A DNA stretch of 64,000 nt from Streptomyces spinosus (GTDB lineage: Bacteria > Actinomycetota > Actinomycetes > Streptomycetales > Streptomycetaceae). Every line of letters starts with the position of its first letter. The first letter of the stretch is position 1. The notes under the pieces are model-generated. The model was given only the letters and a program-made list of their open reading frames with translations, did no database searches and was not told the DNA's origin. Where the stretch lies: contig NZ_JAINRC010000026.1 of NCBI RefSeq assembly GCF_020400655.1, forward strand, positions 1-64,000, given 5' to 3'. This document shows positions 1-9,255 of this stretch, one piece after another. Made by a program: the position numbers and the translations under genes.

Positions 1-189
1 GTTTCAAACTCTACCAGGGTTTTTCCGTCTCTCTGTCCGACCCTCCGCGAGCATGCGGATGGAGATCCAGAGATAGGATCTGATGAGTTTGGTTGCTGTC
101 GGAGGAGGATGCGGTTGCACGCCTCACTGCCCCCCGGCAGGAGTACGACTGTACACGGAGCCTTGGAGGCCATGCAAATCCGGTGAGCT

Positions 190-205
190 GGTGGTCTAGA
201 CCACT
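190..205. promoter_or_regulatory. DasR operator (dre) upstream of crr
   Basis: The sequence GGTGGTCTAGACCACT contains the perfect palindrome GTGGTCTAGACCAC (191-204). It matches the known dre consensus bound by DasR, the GntR-family regulator of N-acetylglucosamine uptake and chitin use in Streptomyces. It lies about 117 bp before the crr start, where the promoter is expected. Control of crr by DasR is established in S. coelicolor; here it is inferred from the site. Nothing else is supported in positions 1-189; a short open frame there has no ribosome site. Confidence 0.9.
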
Positions 206-321
206 AACTGGTAGCTTCCATCCGGAACCGCCAGTTCACATGACATACGCTGCTGCTCAGTGCGCCGTCCGGGACTGCCAGTGACGGCCCGTGAACAGCT
301 CCACTCCTTGGGAGGCTTCCC

Positions 322-771
322 ATGACCACCGTGACGTCCCCTCTTGCCGGGCGTGCCATCGGACTGGCCGCAGTGCCGGATCCGGTCTTCTCCGGGGCCA
401 TGGTCGGCCCGGGCACCGCGATCGACCCCGTGCGTGAGATCTCCGAGGCCGTGGCGCCCGTCGACGGCATCATCGTCTCCCTGCATCCGCACGCGTTCGT
501 CGTGGTCGATGAGAGCGGGCACGGCGTGCTCACCCATCTCGGCATCGACACGGTCCAGCTCAACGGCGAGGGGTTCGAGCTGCTCGTCAACAAGGGCGAC
601 ACCGTGACCCGTGGCCAGGCCGTCGTGCGCTGGAACCCCGCAGCGGTCGAGGCCGCCGGCAAGTCTCCGGTGTGCCCGGTCGTCGCGCTGGAAGCCACTG
701 CCGAGTCCCTCTCCGACCTCCGTGAGGACGGGGACGTGAAGGTCGGCGACAGCCTCTTCTCCTGGAACTGA
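322..771 (+). CDS. crr: PTS glucose-type EIIA component (Crr)
   Basis: This cytoplasmic phosphocarrier takes phosphate from HPr and passes it to the EIIB domain of sugar permeases. The protein is 149 aa, a single EIIA-Crr domain. The motif VLTHLGIDTV holds the phosphorylated histidine (H72), and the partner histidine is H57 in the LHPHAF segment. The ATG start is preceded by GGGAGG at 310-315, six bases upstream. It is the first gene of a likely crr-ptsI unit with a 79-bp gap, and the dre site upstream points to DasR control. HPr (ptsH) is not in this window. Family assignment is certain. Which permease it serves cannot be told from here, but GlcNAc permeases are the known partners in Streptomyces. 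Confidence 0.97.
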   Translation: MTTVTSPLAGRAIGLAAVPDPVFSGAMVGPGTAIDPVREISEAVAPVDGIIVSLHPHAFVVVDESGHGVLTHLGIDTVQLNGEGFELLVNKGDTVTRGQAVVRWNPAAVEAAGKSPVCPVVALEATAESLSDLREDGDVKVGDSLFSWN

Positions 772-850
772 CAGCACTGCCGTCGTAAGGCGGCGAACAG
801 GACAACCACCGCGGCGGCGGGACCCGCCGCACTATCCGGAGACGGGTGAG

Positions 851-2521
851 ATGGAGACAACGCTGCGAGGCGTCGGCGTGAGCCATGGCGTGGCGATCGG
901 CGAGGTACGGCACATGGGCACGGCGGTCCTGGAGCCGCCGGCCAAGCAGATTCCCGCCGAGGAAGCGGAGCGTGAGCAGGGACGTGCCCGGCAGGCCGTG
1001 GACGCCGTGGCCGCCGACCTGATGGCGCGCGGCAATCTGGCGGGGGGCGAGGCCCAGGCCGTGCTGGAGGCCCAGGCCATGATGGCGCAGGACCCCGAGC
1101 TGATGGCCGACGTCGACCGGCGGATCGCCGTCGGCAGCACCGCCGAGCGTGCGGTGTACGACGCCTTCGCGGCGTACCGGGAGCTGCTGGCCGGTGCCGG
1201 TGAGTACCTGGCCGGGCGGGTGGCCGACCTCGACGACGTGCGGAACCGTATCGTCGCCCGGCTGCTGGGCGTGCCGATGCCGGGCGTCCCGGACAGCGAC
1301 CAGCCTTATGTGCTCGTGGCCCGTGATCTGGCTCCTGCCGACACCGCGCTGCTCGACCCGTCGCTGGTCCTCGGTTTCGTGACCGAGGAGGGCGGTCCGA
1401 CCAGTCACAGCGCCATTCTGGCGCGGGCACTGGGTGTGCCGGCCGTGGTGGCGCTGCCGGGTGCCGGTGAGCTCGCCGAAGGCACGCTGATCGCCGTCGA
1501 CGGCAGCACCGGTGACGTCTTCGTCAATCCGAGCGAGGAGAAGAAGGCGGAGCTGGAGGCCGCGGCTGCCGCGCGCAAGGCCGCCCTGGCCGCTTTGACG
1601 GGTCCGGGGGTGACCGCGGACGGGCACAAGGTGCCGCTCCTGGCCAACGTGGGCGGGCCGGCGGATGTGCCGGCGGCCGTCGAGGCCGGGGCGGAGGGTG
1701 TCGGTCTGTTCCGTACCGAGTTCCTGTTCCTGGACGACAGCAAGAACGCTCCTTCCGAGGAGAAGCAGGTGGAGGCCTACCGGCAGGTGCTGGAGGCGTT
1801 CCCCGAGAGCCGTGTGGTCGTGCGGGTGCTCGACGCGGGTGCGGACAAGCCACTGGACTTCCTGACGCCGGCGGACGAGCCGAACCCGGCGCTCGGCGTG
1901 CGGGGCCTGCGGACGCTGCTCGACCATCCCGAGGTTCTGCGCACCCAGCTGACGGCGCTGGCGAAGGCCTCCGAGGGGTTGCCCGTCTACCTGGAGGTCA
2001 TGGCGCCCATGGTGGCGGACCGCAAGGACGCGAAGGCCTTCGCCGACGCGTGCCGTGAGGCGGGGCTGCGGGCGAAGTTCGGCGCGATGGTCGAGATCCC
2101 CTCGGCCGCGCTGCGGGCGCGCTCGATCCTTCAGGAGGTCGAGTTCCTGTCGCTGGGGACGAACGACCTCGCGCAGTACACGTTCGCGGCGGACCGGCAG
2201 GTGGGTGCGGTGTCCCGTCTGCAGGACCCATGGCAGCCGGCGCTGCTCGACCTGGTCGCGCTGTCCGCCGAGGCGGCCACGGCCGAGGGCAAGAGCTGTG
2301 GGGTGTGCGGCGAGGCCGCGTCGGATCCCCTGCTGGCCTGTGTGCTGACCGGTCTGGGTGTCACCTCCCTGTCCATGGGCGCGGCGTCGATTCCGTACGT
2401 CCGCGCGACGCTGGCGAAGTACACGCTGGCGCAGTGTGAGCGGGCCGCGGCGGCGGCGCGCGCCGCGGACAGTGCCGAGGAGGCGCGCGGCGCGGCTCAG
2501 GCCGTGCTGTCCGGCGAGTAG
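851..2521 (+). CDS. ptsI: PTS enzyme I (PEP-protein phosphotransferase)
   Basis: Enzyme I starts the PTS relay by autophosphorylating from phosphoenolpyruvate and passing the phosphate to HPr. The 556-aa product has the N-terminal HPr-binding and swivel domains, with the active-site histidine H186 in GGPTSHSAILARALG. The C-terminal PEP-binding barrel carries GLFRTEFLF, EIPSAALRA, SLGTNDLAQY and the conserved cysteine in CGVCGEAA. Length is normal for the family. GGAG lies 10 bases before the ATG. It follows crr on the same strand and probably shares its DasR-controlled promoter. The pair supplies general PTS functions. Confidence 0.97.
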   Translation: METTLRGVGVSHGVAIGEVRHMGTAVLEPPAKQIPAEEAEREQGRARQAVDAVAADLMARGNLAGGEAQAVLEAQAMMAQDPELMADVDRRIAVGSTAERAVYDAFAAYRELLAGAGEYLAGRVADLDDVRNRIVARLLGVPMPGVPDSDQPYVLVARDLAPADTALLDPSLVLGFVTEEGGPTSHSAILARALGVPAVVALPGAGELAEGTLIAVDGSTGDVFVNPSEEKKAELEAAAAARKAALAALTGPGVTADGHKVPLLANVGGPADVPAAVEAGAEGVGLFRTEFLFLDDSKNAPSEEKQVEAYRQVLEAFPESRVVVRVLDAGADKPLDFLTPADEPNPALGVRGLRTLLDHPEVLRTQLTALAKASEGLPVYLEVMAPMVADRKDAKAFADACREAGLRAKFGAMVEIPSAALRARSILQEVEFLSLGTNDLAQYTFAADRQVGAVSRLQDPWQPALLDLVALSAEAATAEGKSCGVCGEAASDPLLACVLTGLGVTSLSMGAASIPYVRATLAKYTLAQCERAAAAARAADSAEEARGAAQAVLSGE

Positions 2522-2549
2522 CCGTACCGGTCGCCCGCTGGGGTGTCGG

Positions 2550-2585
2550 TTCAGGGGCGTCCTGCCTTTCAGGGGCGTCCTGCCT
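2550..2585. repeat. Perfect 18-bp tandem duplication after ptsI
   Basis: Two exact head-to-tail copies of TTCAGGGGCGTCCTGCCT (2550-2567 and 2568-2585) lie in the 111-bp convergent gap between ptsI and the next minus-strand gene. A run of GGGCGGGGCGCC follows. No clear hairpin is formed by the unit itself. It looks like a recent slippage duplication in non-coding DNA. Confidence 0.8.
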
Positions 2586-2632
2586 TCGGGCGGGGCGCCC
2601 CTGCCGCGTTCCGGTCGTCGTGGGTGCGGGCC

Positions 2633-3526
2633 TCAGTGGCGGTGGTGCGGGGCGGTGCTCTCCTCTCCGAGGGCGGGCGGCTCGCGGTAGTCGACGCCGG
2701 GCTCCGGGGAGATCGGCTCGCCGGATTCGACGTCGGTGCAGTAGGCGTCGAAGACTTCGGACGCCGTCAGTGGTTCGAGGGCGCCGCCGCGCAGTCGCCA
2801 GCCGTAGACGCGGTCCGGCGTGCCTGCGGCGCTGACGCGGATCACGAGTCCGCCGGGGCTGCGGGTCGCGAGGCCGAGGGCGAGGACGCCGGCGAACTCG
2901 AGGGCTTCGGCCTCGTCCAGGCGGGTCGCGCCCTGGGGGTCCTGGTCGCCGTGCAGGACGGCGACGAGGGTGTCCGGGTGTCCGGACACGGTGCAGACGA
3001 GGTGCCGGTCTCCGGGCGGGGCGGTGTCGAGGATGCGGACGAGGAGGTCGGAGGCGCGGGTGAAGGCGGCCCTGCCGATGTCCTCGCCGCAGGTCGGGCA
3101 GGGGCCGAGGCGGGTGAGGAGGGTGGTGGCGTACTCCCAGGTGGCCTGGCGTACGGCTTCGTCCACCAGGGCGGGCAGGAGGACGGTGAGCGGGCGGCCG
3201 TCGTAGGGGATGGTCGGGCCGGTGGCCGCCAGTTCCGCGGTGAAGCGGGTCCGGCTGGCCGGGGCCTCCGGGTCGAGGCCGGTGTCCGCGCAGTACACGG
3301 CGTAGTCCTCCGGGTCGAACAGGGCGAGCGTGGTGTGGTTGCCCTGTGCGGCGCGGTCCTGCAGGACGGCCTCCAGTTGCTGGAGGTAGGTGGTGTGGTC
3401 GTCGAAGGTGAAGCTGCGGTAGCGCCGCATGGCGCTGAAGTCGTGGTCGTCGGTGAGTACGCCGATGGTGCCGGCGATCTCGCGGCGCAGGACGCGCCGC
3501 ATGGTCTGGTGGTCGGTGTGCGCCAT
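2633..3526 (-). CDS. Conserved protein of unknown function
   Basis: The product is 297 aa and I do not recognise a family. It is acidic and soluble, with no signal peptide or membrane segment. The middle holds a single CPTCGE motif, and the C-terminal third reads like a compact alpha/beta domain ending in a Pro/Glu-rich tail. The ATG at 3526 was chosen because a GGGGG ribosome site lies five bases upstream; an in-frame codon 11 residues earlier has none. It converges on ptsI and is transcribed in the same direction as the acetoacetyl-CoA synthetase behind it, with about 160 bp between them, so it may have its own promoter. No function is proposed. Confidence 0.75.
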   Translation of the reverse strand: MAHTDHQTMRRVLRREIAGTIGVLTDDHDFSAMRRYRSFTFDDHTTYLQQLEAVLQDRAAQGNHTTLALFDPEDYAVYCADTGLDPEAPASRTRFTAELAATGPTIPYDGRPLTVLLPALVDEAVRQATWEYATTLLTRLGPCPTCGEDIGRAAFTRASDLLVRILDTAPPGDRHLVCTVSGHPDTLVAVLHGDQDPQGATRLDEAEALEFAGVLALGLATRSPGGLVIRVSAAGTPDRVYGWRLRGGALEPLTASEVFDAYCTDVESGEPISPEPGVDYREPPALGEESTAPHHRH

Positions 3527-3689
3527 GAATCCCCCAATGCGCGGTCGATCAATACTCACTCACCGTAACCGGCGGCACTGACAATCGCGGTGCCGCCGGT
3601 GGTCATGGTCCGGTGGTGAGGTCGTCTGCGCAGGTCACGGCGCCTGGGCCGCCCACAGGCCCGGATGCGGACGGTGATCGTCCGGGGGG

Positions 3690-5657
3690 TCAGGCGCGTT
3701 TGCGGGCGAGCTCTTCGTAGAAACCGAGCAGGGCGAGGTCGTCGATGGAGCCGGGGTTCACGGCCTTTTCCAGGGGGGTGCCCTGAAGCAGGCGTTTGAC
3801 CGGGACCTCGATGCGCTTGCCCGTGAGGGTGTGCGGGACGCCGGGGACCTCGATGATCTCGTCGGGGATGTGCCGCGGGGAGAGCTGCCCGCGGATGGCC
3901 TGCTTGATGCGGTCCAGGAGGGCCTCGTCGAGGACGGCGCCCGGTGCGAGGTGCACGAACAGCGGCATCCAGTAGCCGCCGTCGGGTTGCTCGATGCCGA
4001 TGACCAGGGATTCCTTGATCTCCGGCAGGCGCTCGACGACTTCGTAGATGTCGGCCGAGCCCATGCGGACGCCCTGCCGGTTGAGGGTGGAGTCGGAGCG
4101 GCCGTGGATGATCACGGTCCCGCGTGACGTGACCGTGATCCAGTCGCCGTGCCGCCAGACGCCCGGGTAGGTGTCGAAGTAGCTGTCGTGGTAGCGGCTG
4201 CCGTCCGGGTCGTTCCAGAAGTGGATCGGCATGGACGGCATGGGACGGGTGACGACCAGCTCGCCGACCTCGTCGACGACGGGCTTCCCGCTGGGGTCCC
4301 AGGACTGCAGGTCGGTGCCGAGGCCGGGTGCCTGGAGTTCCCCGGTGTACACCGGGAGGGTGGGTACGGCGCCGGCGAAGCAGGAGCAGACGTCGGTGCC
4401 ACCGCTGACGGAGGCGATCCACAGGTCCTCGCGGACCTCGTCGTGCAGCCAGCGGAAGCCGTCGGGCGGCAGGGGGGAGCCGGTGGTGGCGACGCACTTC
4501 ACCCTTGACAGGTCGTAGTCGCGGGCAGGGTGCACGCCGGCCTTGCGGCAGGCCATGACGTAGGCGGCGGATGTGCCGTAGAGGGTGGCTCCGGTGCGTT
4601 CGGCGACGCGCCACTGGGCTCCTGTGTCGGGGTAGCCCGGGCTGCCGTCGTACAGGACGACCGTCGTTCCGGTGAGCAGGCCGGAGACGAGGAAGTTCCA
4701 CATCATCCAGCCGGTCGAGGTGTACCAGAAGAAACGGTCCTCGGGGCCCAGGTCGCAGTGCAGGCCGAGTTGCTTGAGGTGTTCGACCAGGATGCCGCCC
4801 TGCGACTGGACGATGGCCTTGGGCAGGCCGGTGGTGCCGGAGGAGTAGAGCACCCACAGGGGGTGGTCGAACGGGACCTGCTCGAAGACCGGCTCGGTGT
4901 CCCCGGCGGTCAGCGCGGCCCATTCCAGGGCTCCCTCGGGGGGCTCGGTGCCGAGCAGGGGGATGTGGACGACGGCGCGCAGGGTGGGCAGCTCGCGGCG
5001 GAGTTCGGCGACGACGTCCCGGCGGTCGTGCTCCTTGCCGCCGTAGCGGTAGCCGTCGACGGTGAACAGGACGACGGGTTCGACCTGCTGGAAGCGGTCC
5101 AGGACGCTGCGGGCTCCGAAGTCGGGGGCGCACGAGGTCCAGACGGCGCCGACGGCGGCCGTGGCGAGGAGGGCGACGACGGCCTGGGGGATGTTGGGCA
5201 GGTAGCCGCTGACCCGGTCGCCGGGTTGGACGCCGAGGGCGCGCAGTTCGGCGGCGAGGGAGCCGACCTGGCGGCGCAGCGCGGTCCAGCTCACCGGGCG
5301 TGGCTCGTGCGTCTCGTCCACGTGCAGGAGCGCGGGTTCGTCGGCGCGGTCGGCGGCGGCGCGCAGGGCGTGTTCGGCGTAGTTGAGGGTGGCTCCCGGG
5401 AACCACTGGGCGCCGGGCATGGTGCGCTCGCCGAGCACGCGCGCGTAGGGCGTGGAGAACCGTACGTCGAACCACTCGGTGACGGCTTTCCAGAAGGTGT
5501 CCAGCTCGTCGACGGACCACCGGTGCAGGGCCGGGTATCCGCCCTCGGCCGGGGCGCCGTGGTGTTCGGCGGCCCATGCCTGGAACCGGGTGATGCGGGC
5601 CTGGGCGATCCGCTGGGGATCGGGCTGCCAGAGCGGCTGGGGGTTCGCGGTCGACAT
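3690..5657 (-). CDS. Acetoacetyl-CoA synthetase
   Basis: This ANL-superfamily ligase activates acetoacetate with ATP and CoA (EC 6.2.1.16), feeding ketone-body carbon into acetyl-CoA, polyhydroxybutyrate or isoprenoid routes. The 655-aa product has the expected length. The P-loop-like motif is YSSGTTGLPKAI, the N-terminal segment has PLWQPDPQR and WFDVRFSTPYARV, and the C-terminal lid carries SADIYEVVERLPEIKESLV. The ATG at 5657 is preceded by GGGAG, and a frame open a further 60 codons upstream has no family similarity. Divergent from the GH31 gene. A general acyl-CoA synthetase is the only serious alternative, and the N-terminal region argues for the acetoacetate-specific family. Confidence 0.9.
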   Translation of the reverse strand: MSTANPQPLWQPDPQRIAQARITRFQAWAAEHHGAPAEGGYPALHRWSVDELDTFWKAVTEWFDVRFSTPYARVLGERTMPGAQWFPGATLNYAEHALRAAADRADEPALLHVDETHEPRPVSWTALRRQVGSLAAELRALGVQPGDRVSGYLPNIPQAVVALLATAAVGAVWTSCAPDFGARSVLDRFQQVEPVVLFTVDGYRYGGKEHDRRDVVAELRRELPTLRAVVHIPLLGTEPPEGALEWAALTAGDTEPVFEQVPFDHPLWVLYSSGTTGLPKAIVQSQGGILVEHLKQLGLHCDLGPEDRFFWYTSTGWMMWNFLVSGLLTGTTVVLYDGSPGYPDTGAQWRVAERTGATLYGTSAAYVMACRKAGVHPARDYDLSRVKCVATTGSPLPPDGFRWLHDEVREDLWIASVSGGTDVCSCFAGAVPTLPVYTGELQAPGLGTDLQSWDPSGKPVVDEVGELVVTRPMPSMPIHFWNDPDGSRYHDSYFDTYPGVWRHGDWITVTSRGTVIIHGRSDSTLNRQGVRMGSADIYEVVERLPEIKESLVIGIEQPDGGYWMPLFVHLAPGAVLDEALLDRIKQAIRGQLSPRHIPDEIIEVPGVPHTLTGKRIEVPVKRLLQGTPLEKAVNPGSIDDLALLGFYEELARKRA

Positions 5658-5834
5658 TGGTGCGGCTCCCGGGCTGTGCGCGTCGTGTGCGTCGGTCCGC
5701 GCACGGGCTGGGGTGTGCGCGTGACGCGGCTGACAGGGACGATGCCATGTGATCGACTTCTGCACCAGGGTGCGCTCCACACAGTCCACGTCATGAAGAT
5801 GTGGTCCGGGCACGGGTGAACGGCAGTTGAACGA

Positions 5835-5846
5835 CACGCGCGCGTG
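5835..5846. repeat. Intergenic copy of the CACGCGCGCGTG palindrome
   Basis: A perfect 12-bp palindrome lies in the divergent promoter gap between the acetoacetyl-CoA synthetase and GH31 genes. The same 12-mer recurs at 7128, 7670, 10570, 13637, 25213, 36880, 46178 and 47429. Longer variants with one more CG step occur at 32604, 34722 and 43228. Function is unknown. Confidence 0.75.
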
Positions 5847-5872
5847 GGGCGCTCAGTGGCAGGGTGAGCAGC

Positions 5873-8233
5873 ATGGACGGTCGTGACCTGGTGCGTTCGG
5901 TGAGTGTGGTCGGTTCGGGCAGGGCGGCGCAGGGGTTGCGTACCGTACGGGCCGCGTGGCGCAGGAGGCGTATCGACGCCGCCGGGCTGCCGCGGCGGGG
6001 GCCCGAGCGGGCCCGGGTGCCGGGCGAGGTGCGGGACGCGGAGCCGGGTCCCGGTGGCGGGCTGATCCGGTTCGGCCGCTCGGAGCTGCGGATCGTCGTG
6101 GCGGTGAACGGGGCGGTCTTCTGGGGGTGGGACGGGGCCGGCCCGCAGCCGTCGTACGCGCTCGCGGGCAGCGGTCCCGAGCCGGATCCGCGGGCGGTGC
6201 TGGAGCCGGACAAGGACGGCGGCTGGCGCGTGGTGGCCGAGCGGGCGACCGTCGTGGTCTCGCGGCACGGCGCGGTCCAGGTGTGCACGCCGGGCGGGGT
6301 GACGCTGCGACGGGATCTGCCGCCGCGCTGGTGGGAGCCGGTCGACGGGGGTGCGGCGCGGTGGATGCAGCGGTCGGAGGTGGCCGCGGACGCCCGGATC
6401 TTCGGCCTGGGCGGGCGCGCGGGCGGGCCCCGGCTGCGCGACGGCAGGTACCGGCTGTGGAACACCGATCCCGGCCGGGCGTTCGGGCCCGGCGACGATC
6501 CGCTGTATCTGACGATGCCGGTGCAGCTGGTGGTGGCGGATGCCGGCACTCATCTGGTGTTCCACGACACCAGCTGGGACGGCACGGTGGTCTGGCGGGA
6601 GGGCGAGGAGGGTGCCGGGTCCGGGCACGACCGGGCGGGGCACTGCGAGGTGCGGATGGACGGCGGTCCGCTGCGCTGCTGGGTGGTGGTGGGGACCCCC
6701 GCGCGCGTGCTGCACACGTGGGCCTCGCTGACCGGGGCACCCGCCCTGCCGCCCGCCTGGGCGCTGGGCCACCAGCACGCGCGGTGGGGCTTCGGCAGCG
6801 AGCAGGAGGTACGCCGGATCGTCGCGGGCTACCACGAGCACGGGCTGCCGCTGGACGCCGTGCACCTCGACATCGATCACCATGACGACCATCAGGTGTT
6901 CACGGTCGACCAGGAGCGCTTTCCCAAGCTGCCGGTGCTGGCGGAGGAGCTGCGCCGGGACGGGATCCGGCTGGTGTCGATCGTCGAGCCGGCGGTGCGG
7001 GCGGAGCCGGGCAACGCCGTGTTCGAGAGCGGCACGGCCGTGGACGCGTTCGTGCGGGACGCGCACGGCCGGACGGTGCGGGGTGTCGCGTGGGCCGGCG
7101 AGTCGGTCTTTCCCGATTTCACGGACGCACGCGCGCGTGCGTGGTGGGGCGGGTTGTACGAGGAGCGGCTGGAGCAGGGCTTCACCGGCTTCTGGCACGA
7201 CATGAACGAGCCGACGTCGTTCAGCGCCTTCGGCGAGCCGACGCTGCCGCGTTCGGCCCGGCACGCCCTGGAGGGGCGCGGCGGCGACCACCGGGAAGGG
7301 CACAACGTGTACGCGTTGTGCATGGCGCAGGCCGCCTACGAGGGGTTGCGCGCGCTGGCGCCGCAGGAACGGCCCTTCCTGTTCTCCCGTTCCGGCTGGG
7401 CGGGGCTGCAGCGGTACGGGGGCACCTGGTCGGGGGACGTGGCGACCGGCTGGCCGGGGCTGCGGGCGTCGCTGTCTCTGGTGCTGGGCCTGGGACTGTG
7501 CGGGGTGCCGTACTCGGGTCCGGATGTGGGCGGTTTCGACGGCAGTCCGTCGCCGGAGCTGTATCTGCGCTGGTTCCAGCTGGGCGCGTATCTGCCGCTG
7601 TTCCGCACGCACGCGGGTCTGCGGGCGGGGCGCCGGGAGCCCTGGGAGTTCGGTGCCGAGGTGCTGGAGCACGCGCGCGTGGCGCTGCTCGAACGGCGGC
7701 GGTTGCTGCCGTACTTCCTGACGCTGGCGCATCTGGCCCGGCGGACCGGCGCGCCCTACGTGCGGCCGCTGTGGTGGGGGGCGCCGGAGGACCGGGCGCT
7801 GCGCGACTGTGAGGACACGTTTCTGCTGGGCGACGGCCTGCTGGTGGCCCCCGTCCTGGACGCCGGTGTCCGTCGGCGCGCGGTGCGGCTGCCGCGGGGC
7901 CGCTGGTACGACACGGTGACGGAGGAGGTTCACGAGGGACCGGGGCGGGTCGTGATGGACGCGCCGCTGTCCCGGATACCGGTGCTCGCGCGCGCGGGAG
8001 CGGTGGTGCCCGTGCGGGGTGCCGACGGGGGGCTGGAGCTGGAGGTGTGGGCGCCCGCGCGCGGACGCACCGGGGCCGGCCTGGTCGTGGCGGACCCGGG
8101 CGACGGGGGGGAGGAACCGGAGATCGAACGCTACGTCGCCCGTAGGCACGGCGGGCGGGTGGTGGTCACCCGGGACCGGGAGGACGGCGTGACGGAACCG
8201 CCCTACCCGGTGCGCGTGCGCGGGCTCTGCTGA
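5873..8233 (+). CDS. Glycoside hydrolase family 31 (alpha-glucosidase type)
   Basis: GH31 enzymes hydrolyse alpha-linked glucose or xylose from non-reducing ends with retention. The 786-aa product has an N-terminal beta-sandwich, then the catalytic barrel. The nucleophile is D443 in FWHDMNEPTSF, and the acid/base is D522 in TWSGDVATGW. The IDHHDDHQVF segment near residue 335 is the usual beta-strand signature. There is no signal peptide, so it should act in the cytoplasm on imported oligosaccharides. I take the ATG at 5873, with AGGGTGAG five bases upstream; an in-frame GTG at 5864 is the alternative. Substrate specificity (maltose, isomaltose or xyloside) cannot be read from the sequence. 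Two copies of CACGCGCGCGTG lie inside it in different reading frames. Confidence 0.92.
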   Translation: MDGRDLVRSVSVVGSGRAAQGLRTVRAAWRRRRIDAAGLPRRGPERARVPGEVRDAEPGPGGGLIRFGRSELRIVVAVNGAVFWGWDGAGPQPSYALAGSGPEPDPRAVLEPDKDGGWRVVAERATVVVSRHGAVQVCTPGGVTLRRDLPPRWWEPVDGGAARWMQRSEVAADARIFGLGGRAGGPRLRDGRYRLWNTDPGRAFGPGDDPLYLTMPVQLVVADAGTHLVFHDTSWDGTVVWREGEEGAGSGHDRAGHCEVRMDGGPLRCWVVVGTPARVLHTWASLTGAPALPPAWALGHQHARWGFGSEQEVRRIVAGYHEHGLPLDAVHLDIDHHDDHQVFTVDQERFPKLPVLAEELRRDGIRLVSIVEPAVRAEPGNAVFESGTAVDAFVRDAHGRTVRGVAWAGESVFPDFTDARARAWWGGLYEERLEQGFTGFWHDMNEPTSFSAFGEPTLPRSARHALEGRGGDHREGHNVYALCMAQAAYEGLRALAPQERPFLFSRSGWAGLQRYGGTWSGDVATGWPGLRASLSLVLGLGLCGVPYSGPDVGGFDGSPSPELYLRWFQLGAYLPLFRTHAGLRAGRREPWEFGAEVLEHARVALLERRRLLPYFLTLAHLARRTGAPYVRPLWWGAPEDRALRDCEDTFLLGDGLLVAPVLDAGVRRRAVRLPRGRWYDTVTEEVHEGPGRVVMDAPLSRIPVLARAGAVVPVRGADGGLELEVWAPARGRTGAGLVVADPGDGGEEPEIERYVARRHGGRVVVTRDREDGVTEPPYPVRVRGLC

Positions 8234-8240
8234 ACCGCGG

Positions 8241-8301
8241 GGTCAGACGGACCGCGGGCTCAGACGGACCGCGGGCTCAGACGGACCGCGGGCTCAGACG
8301 T
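8241..8301. repeat. 17-bp tandem repeat spanning the NUDIX stop codon
   Basis: Three copies of a 17-bp unit (core TCAGACGGACCGCGG) stand at 8241-8257, 8258-8274 and 8275-8291, followed by a partial fourth copy. The first copy differs by one base. The partial copy supplies the TGA stop of the minus-strand NUDIX gene (8294-8296), so the duplication carries extra copies of that gene's 3' end into the convergent gap after the GH31 gene. Confidence 0.85.
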
Positions 8302-8830
8302 AGCGGCCCTCGAACCATGCCTTGACGGCCACGGTGTGCAGCGGGAAGGCGAGTTCCTCGGGCCTGCGCAGCAGCTGCCAGCCCTCGGTCTCGTCCGTGG
8401 GACCGGAGGGCGGCAGTCCGTCGGCCGGACGTTCCGGCAGTACACCGAACAGCAGCAGGTGACCGTCGGGTGCGCTCATGACGTCCACGAGCCGCACGTC
8501 ACGGGCGGCCGCCTCGATGCCGGTCTCTTCCTTGAGTTCCCGTACGACGGCCTGCTTCCAGTCCTCGCGGTCGTCGATGTACCCGCCGGGCAGGGCGATG
8601 CCGCCGCGCGCGGGGGCGACGGTCCGGGTGATGACGACGAGGGCGGTGCCCTTGGTGTCGTACACGGGCTGGAGGGCGATCGCGACCGGTAGCGGATTGC
8701 GGTAGGCGATGGTGCCGCAGGACGGACAGGTGCGCGGCCATCCGGAAACGCCCTCTCCATAGGACGCCCCGCAGCTCGAACAGTGGGAGCCGGGCGCGGA
8801 GTTGGCAGTTGGTTGCTGAGTTTCGGACAC
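8294..8830 (-). CDS. NUDIX hydrolase with N-terminal zinc ribbon
   Basis: NUDIX enzymes cleave nucleoside diphosphates linked to another moiety. This 178-aa protein starts with a probable zinc ribbon (CSSCG at 17-20 and CPSCG at 35-38). The Nudix box runs from G83 to I105 with REL-KEE-TG in the expected places, and PGGY starts the motif. The zinc ribbon followed by a Nudix domain recalls NudC-type NADH pyrophosphatases, but the chain is much shorter and lacks the second large domain, so the substrate is open. It reads toward GH31 and ends in the tandem repeat described separately. Confidence 0.88.
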   Translation of the reverse strand: MSETQQPTANSAPGSHCSSCGASYGEGVSGWPRTCPSCGTIAYRNPLPVAIALQPVYDTKGTALVVITRTVAPARGGIALPGGYIDDREDWKQAVVRELKEETGIEAAARDVRLVDVMSAPDGHLLLFGVLPERPADGLPPSGPTDETEGWQLLRRPEELAFPLHTVAVKAWFEGRYV

Positions 8831-8900
8831 GCGCGGACTGTATCCGATCAGGGGAGGGGCGTGTTCCGCTAGTGAGGCATCAGAAACGAGCGGATCCGTA

Positions 8901-8941
8901 AGGGGCGGCCGGAATCACCCCCGTCGGTCCCGGCCGCCCCT
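8901..8941. terminator. Terminator-like hairpin between divergent genes
   Basis: A perfect 12-bp inverted repeat, AGGGGCGGCCGG and CCGGCCGCCCCT, encloses a 17-nt loop. It lies in the 425-bp gap between the starts of the NUDIX gene (minus) and the EAL/GGDEF gene (plus), an odd place for a terminator since both genes read away from it. There is no T-run on either side. The rest of 8831-9255 shows no gene I can support. Confidence 0.5.
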
Positions 8942-9255
8942 CGTGTACCACGACGCCGTGCGCCGCCGTTCGGTTCACGGATCGTCCTGCCCTTTTCCGG
9001 ACGGTCACAGCAGCTCCTGACGGGTCGTCAGGTGAGACCTCGGCAGGACGTCGCGACGCACTCGGCGGCCCCGGCGGCGCCGGCGGGCGGGGACCTTCCG
9101 CACCTCCGTCGCCGGGGCCACCTGGGCCGAGTCGGAGCCTCCTGCGCCACGAGGGGGCCGGCGACGCCGCCCACTCTCCGTGATCACTCCGGAATCCTGC
9201 GTGAACGTCTCGTGAACCGCGCCTGGGCGTACCGGGGCAGCGCCATCATGCTCCC

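Noticed and set aside
93..284. 63-codon frame before crr
   Set aside because: It crosses the dre operator, starts with TTG and has no ribosome site or similarity.
3580..3625. Possible third dre near TGGTCATGGTCCGG
   Set aside because: The half-sites are in tandem rather than inverted and lack the GACCA arm.
9005..9187. 60-codon minus-strand frame before the EAL/GGDEF gene
   Set aside because: It is a run of Arg and Gly without a ribosome site and looks like chance coding in high-G+C DNA.
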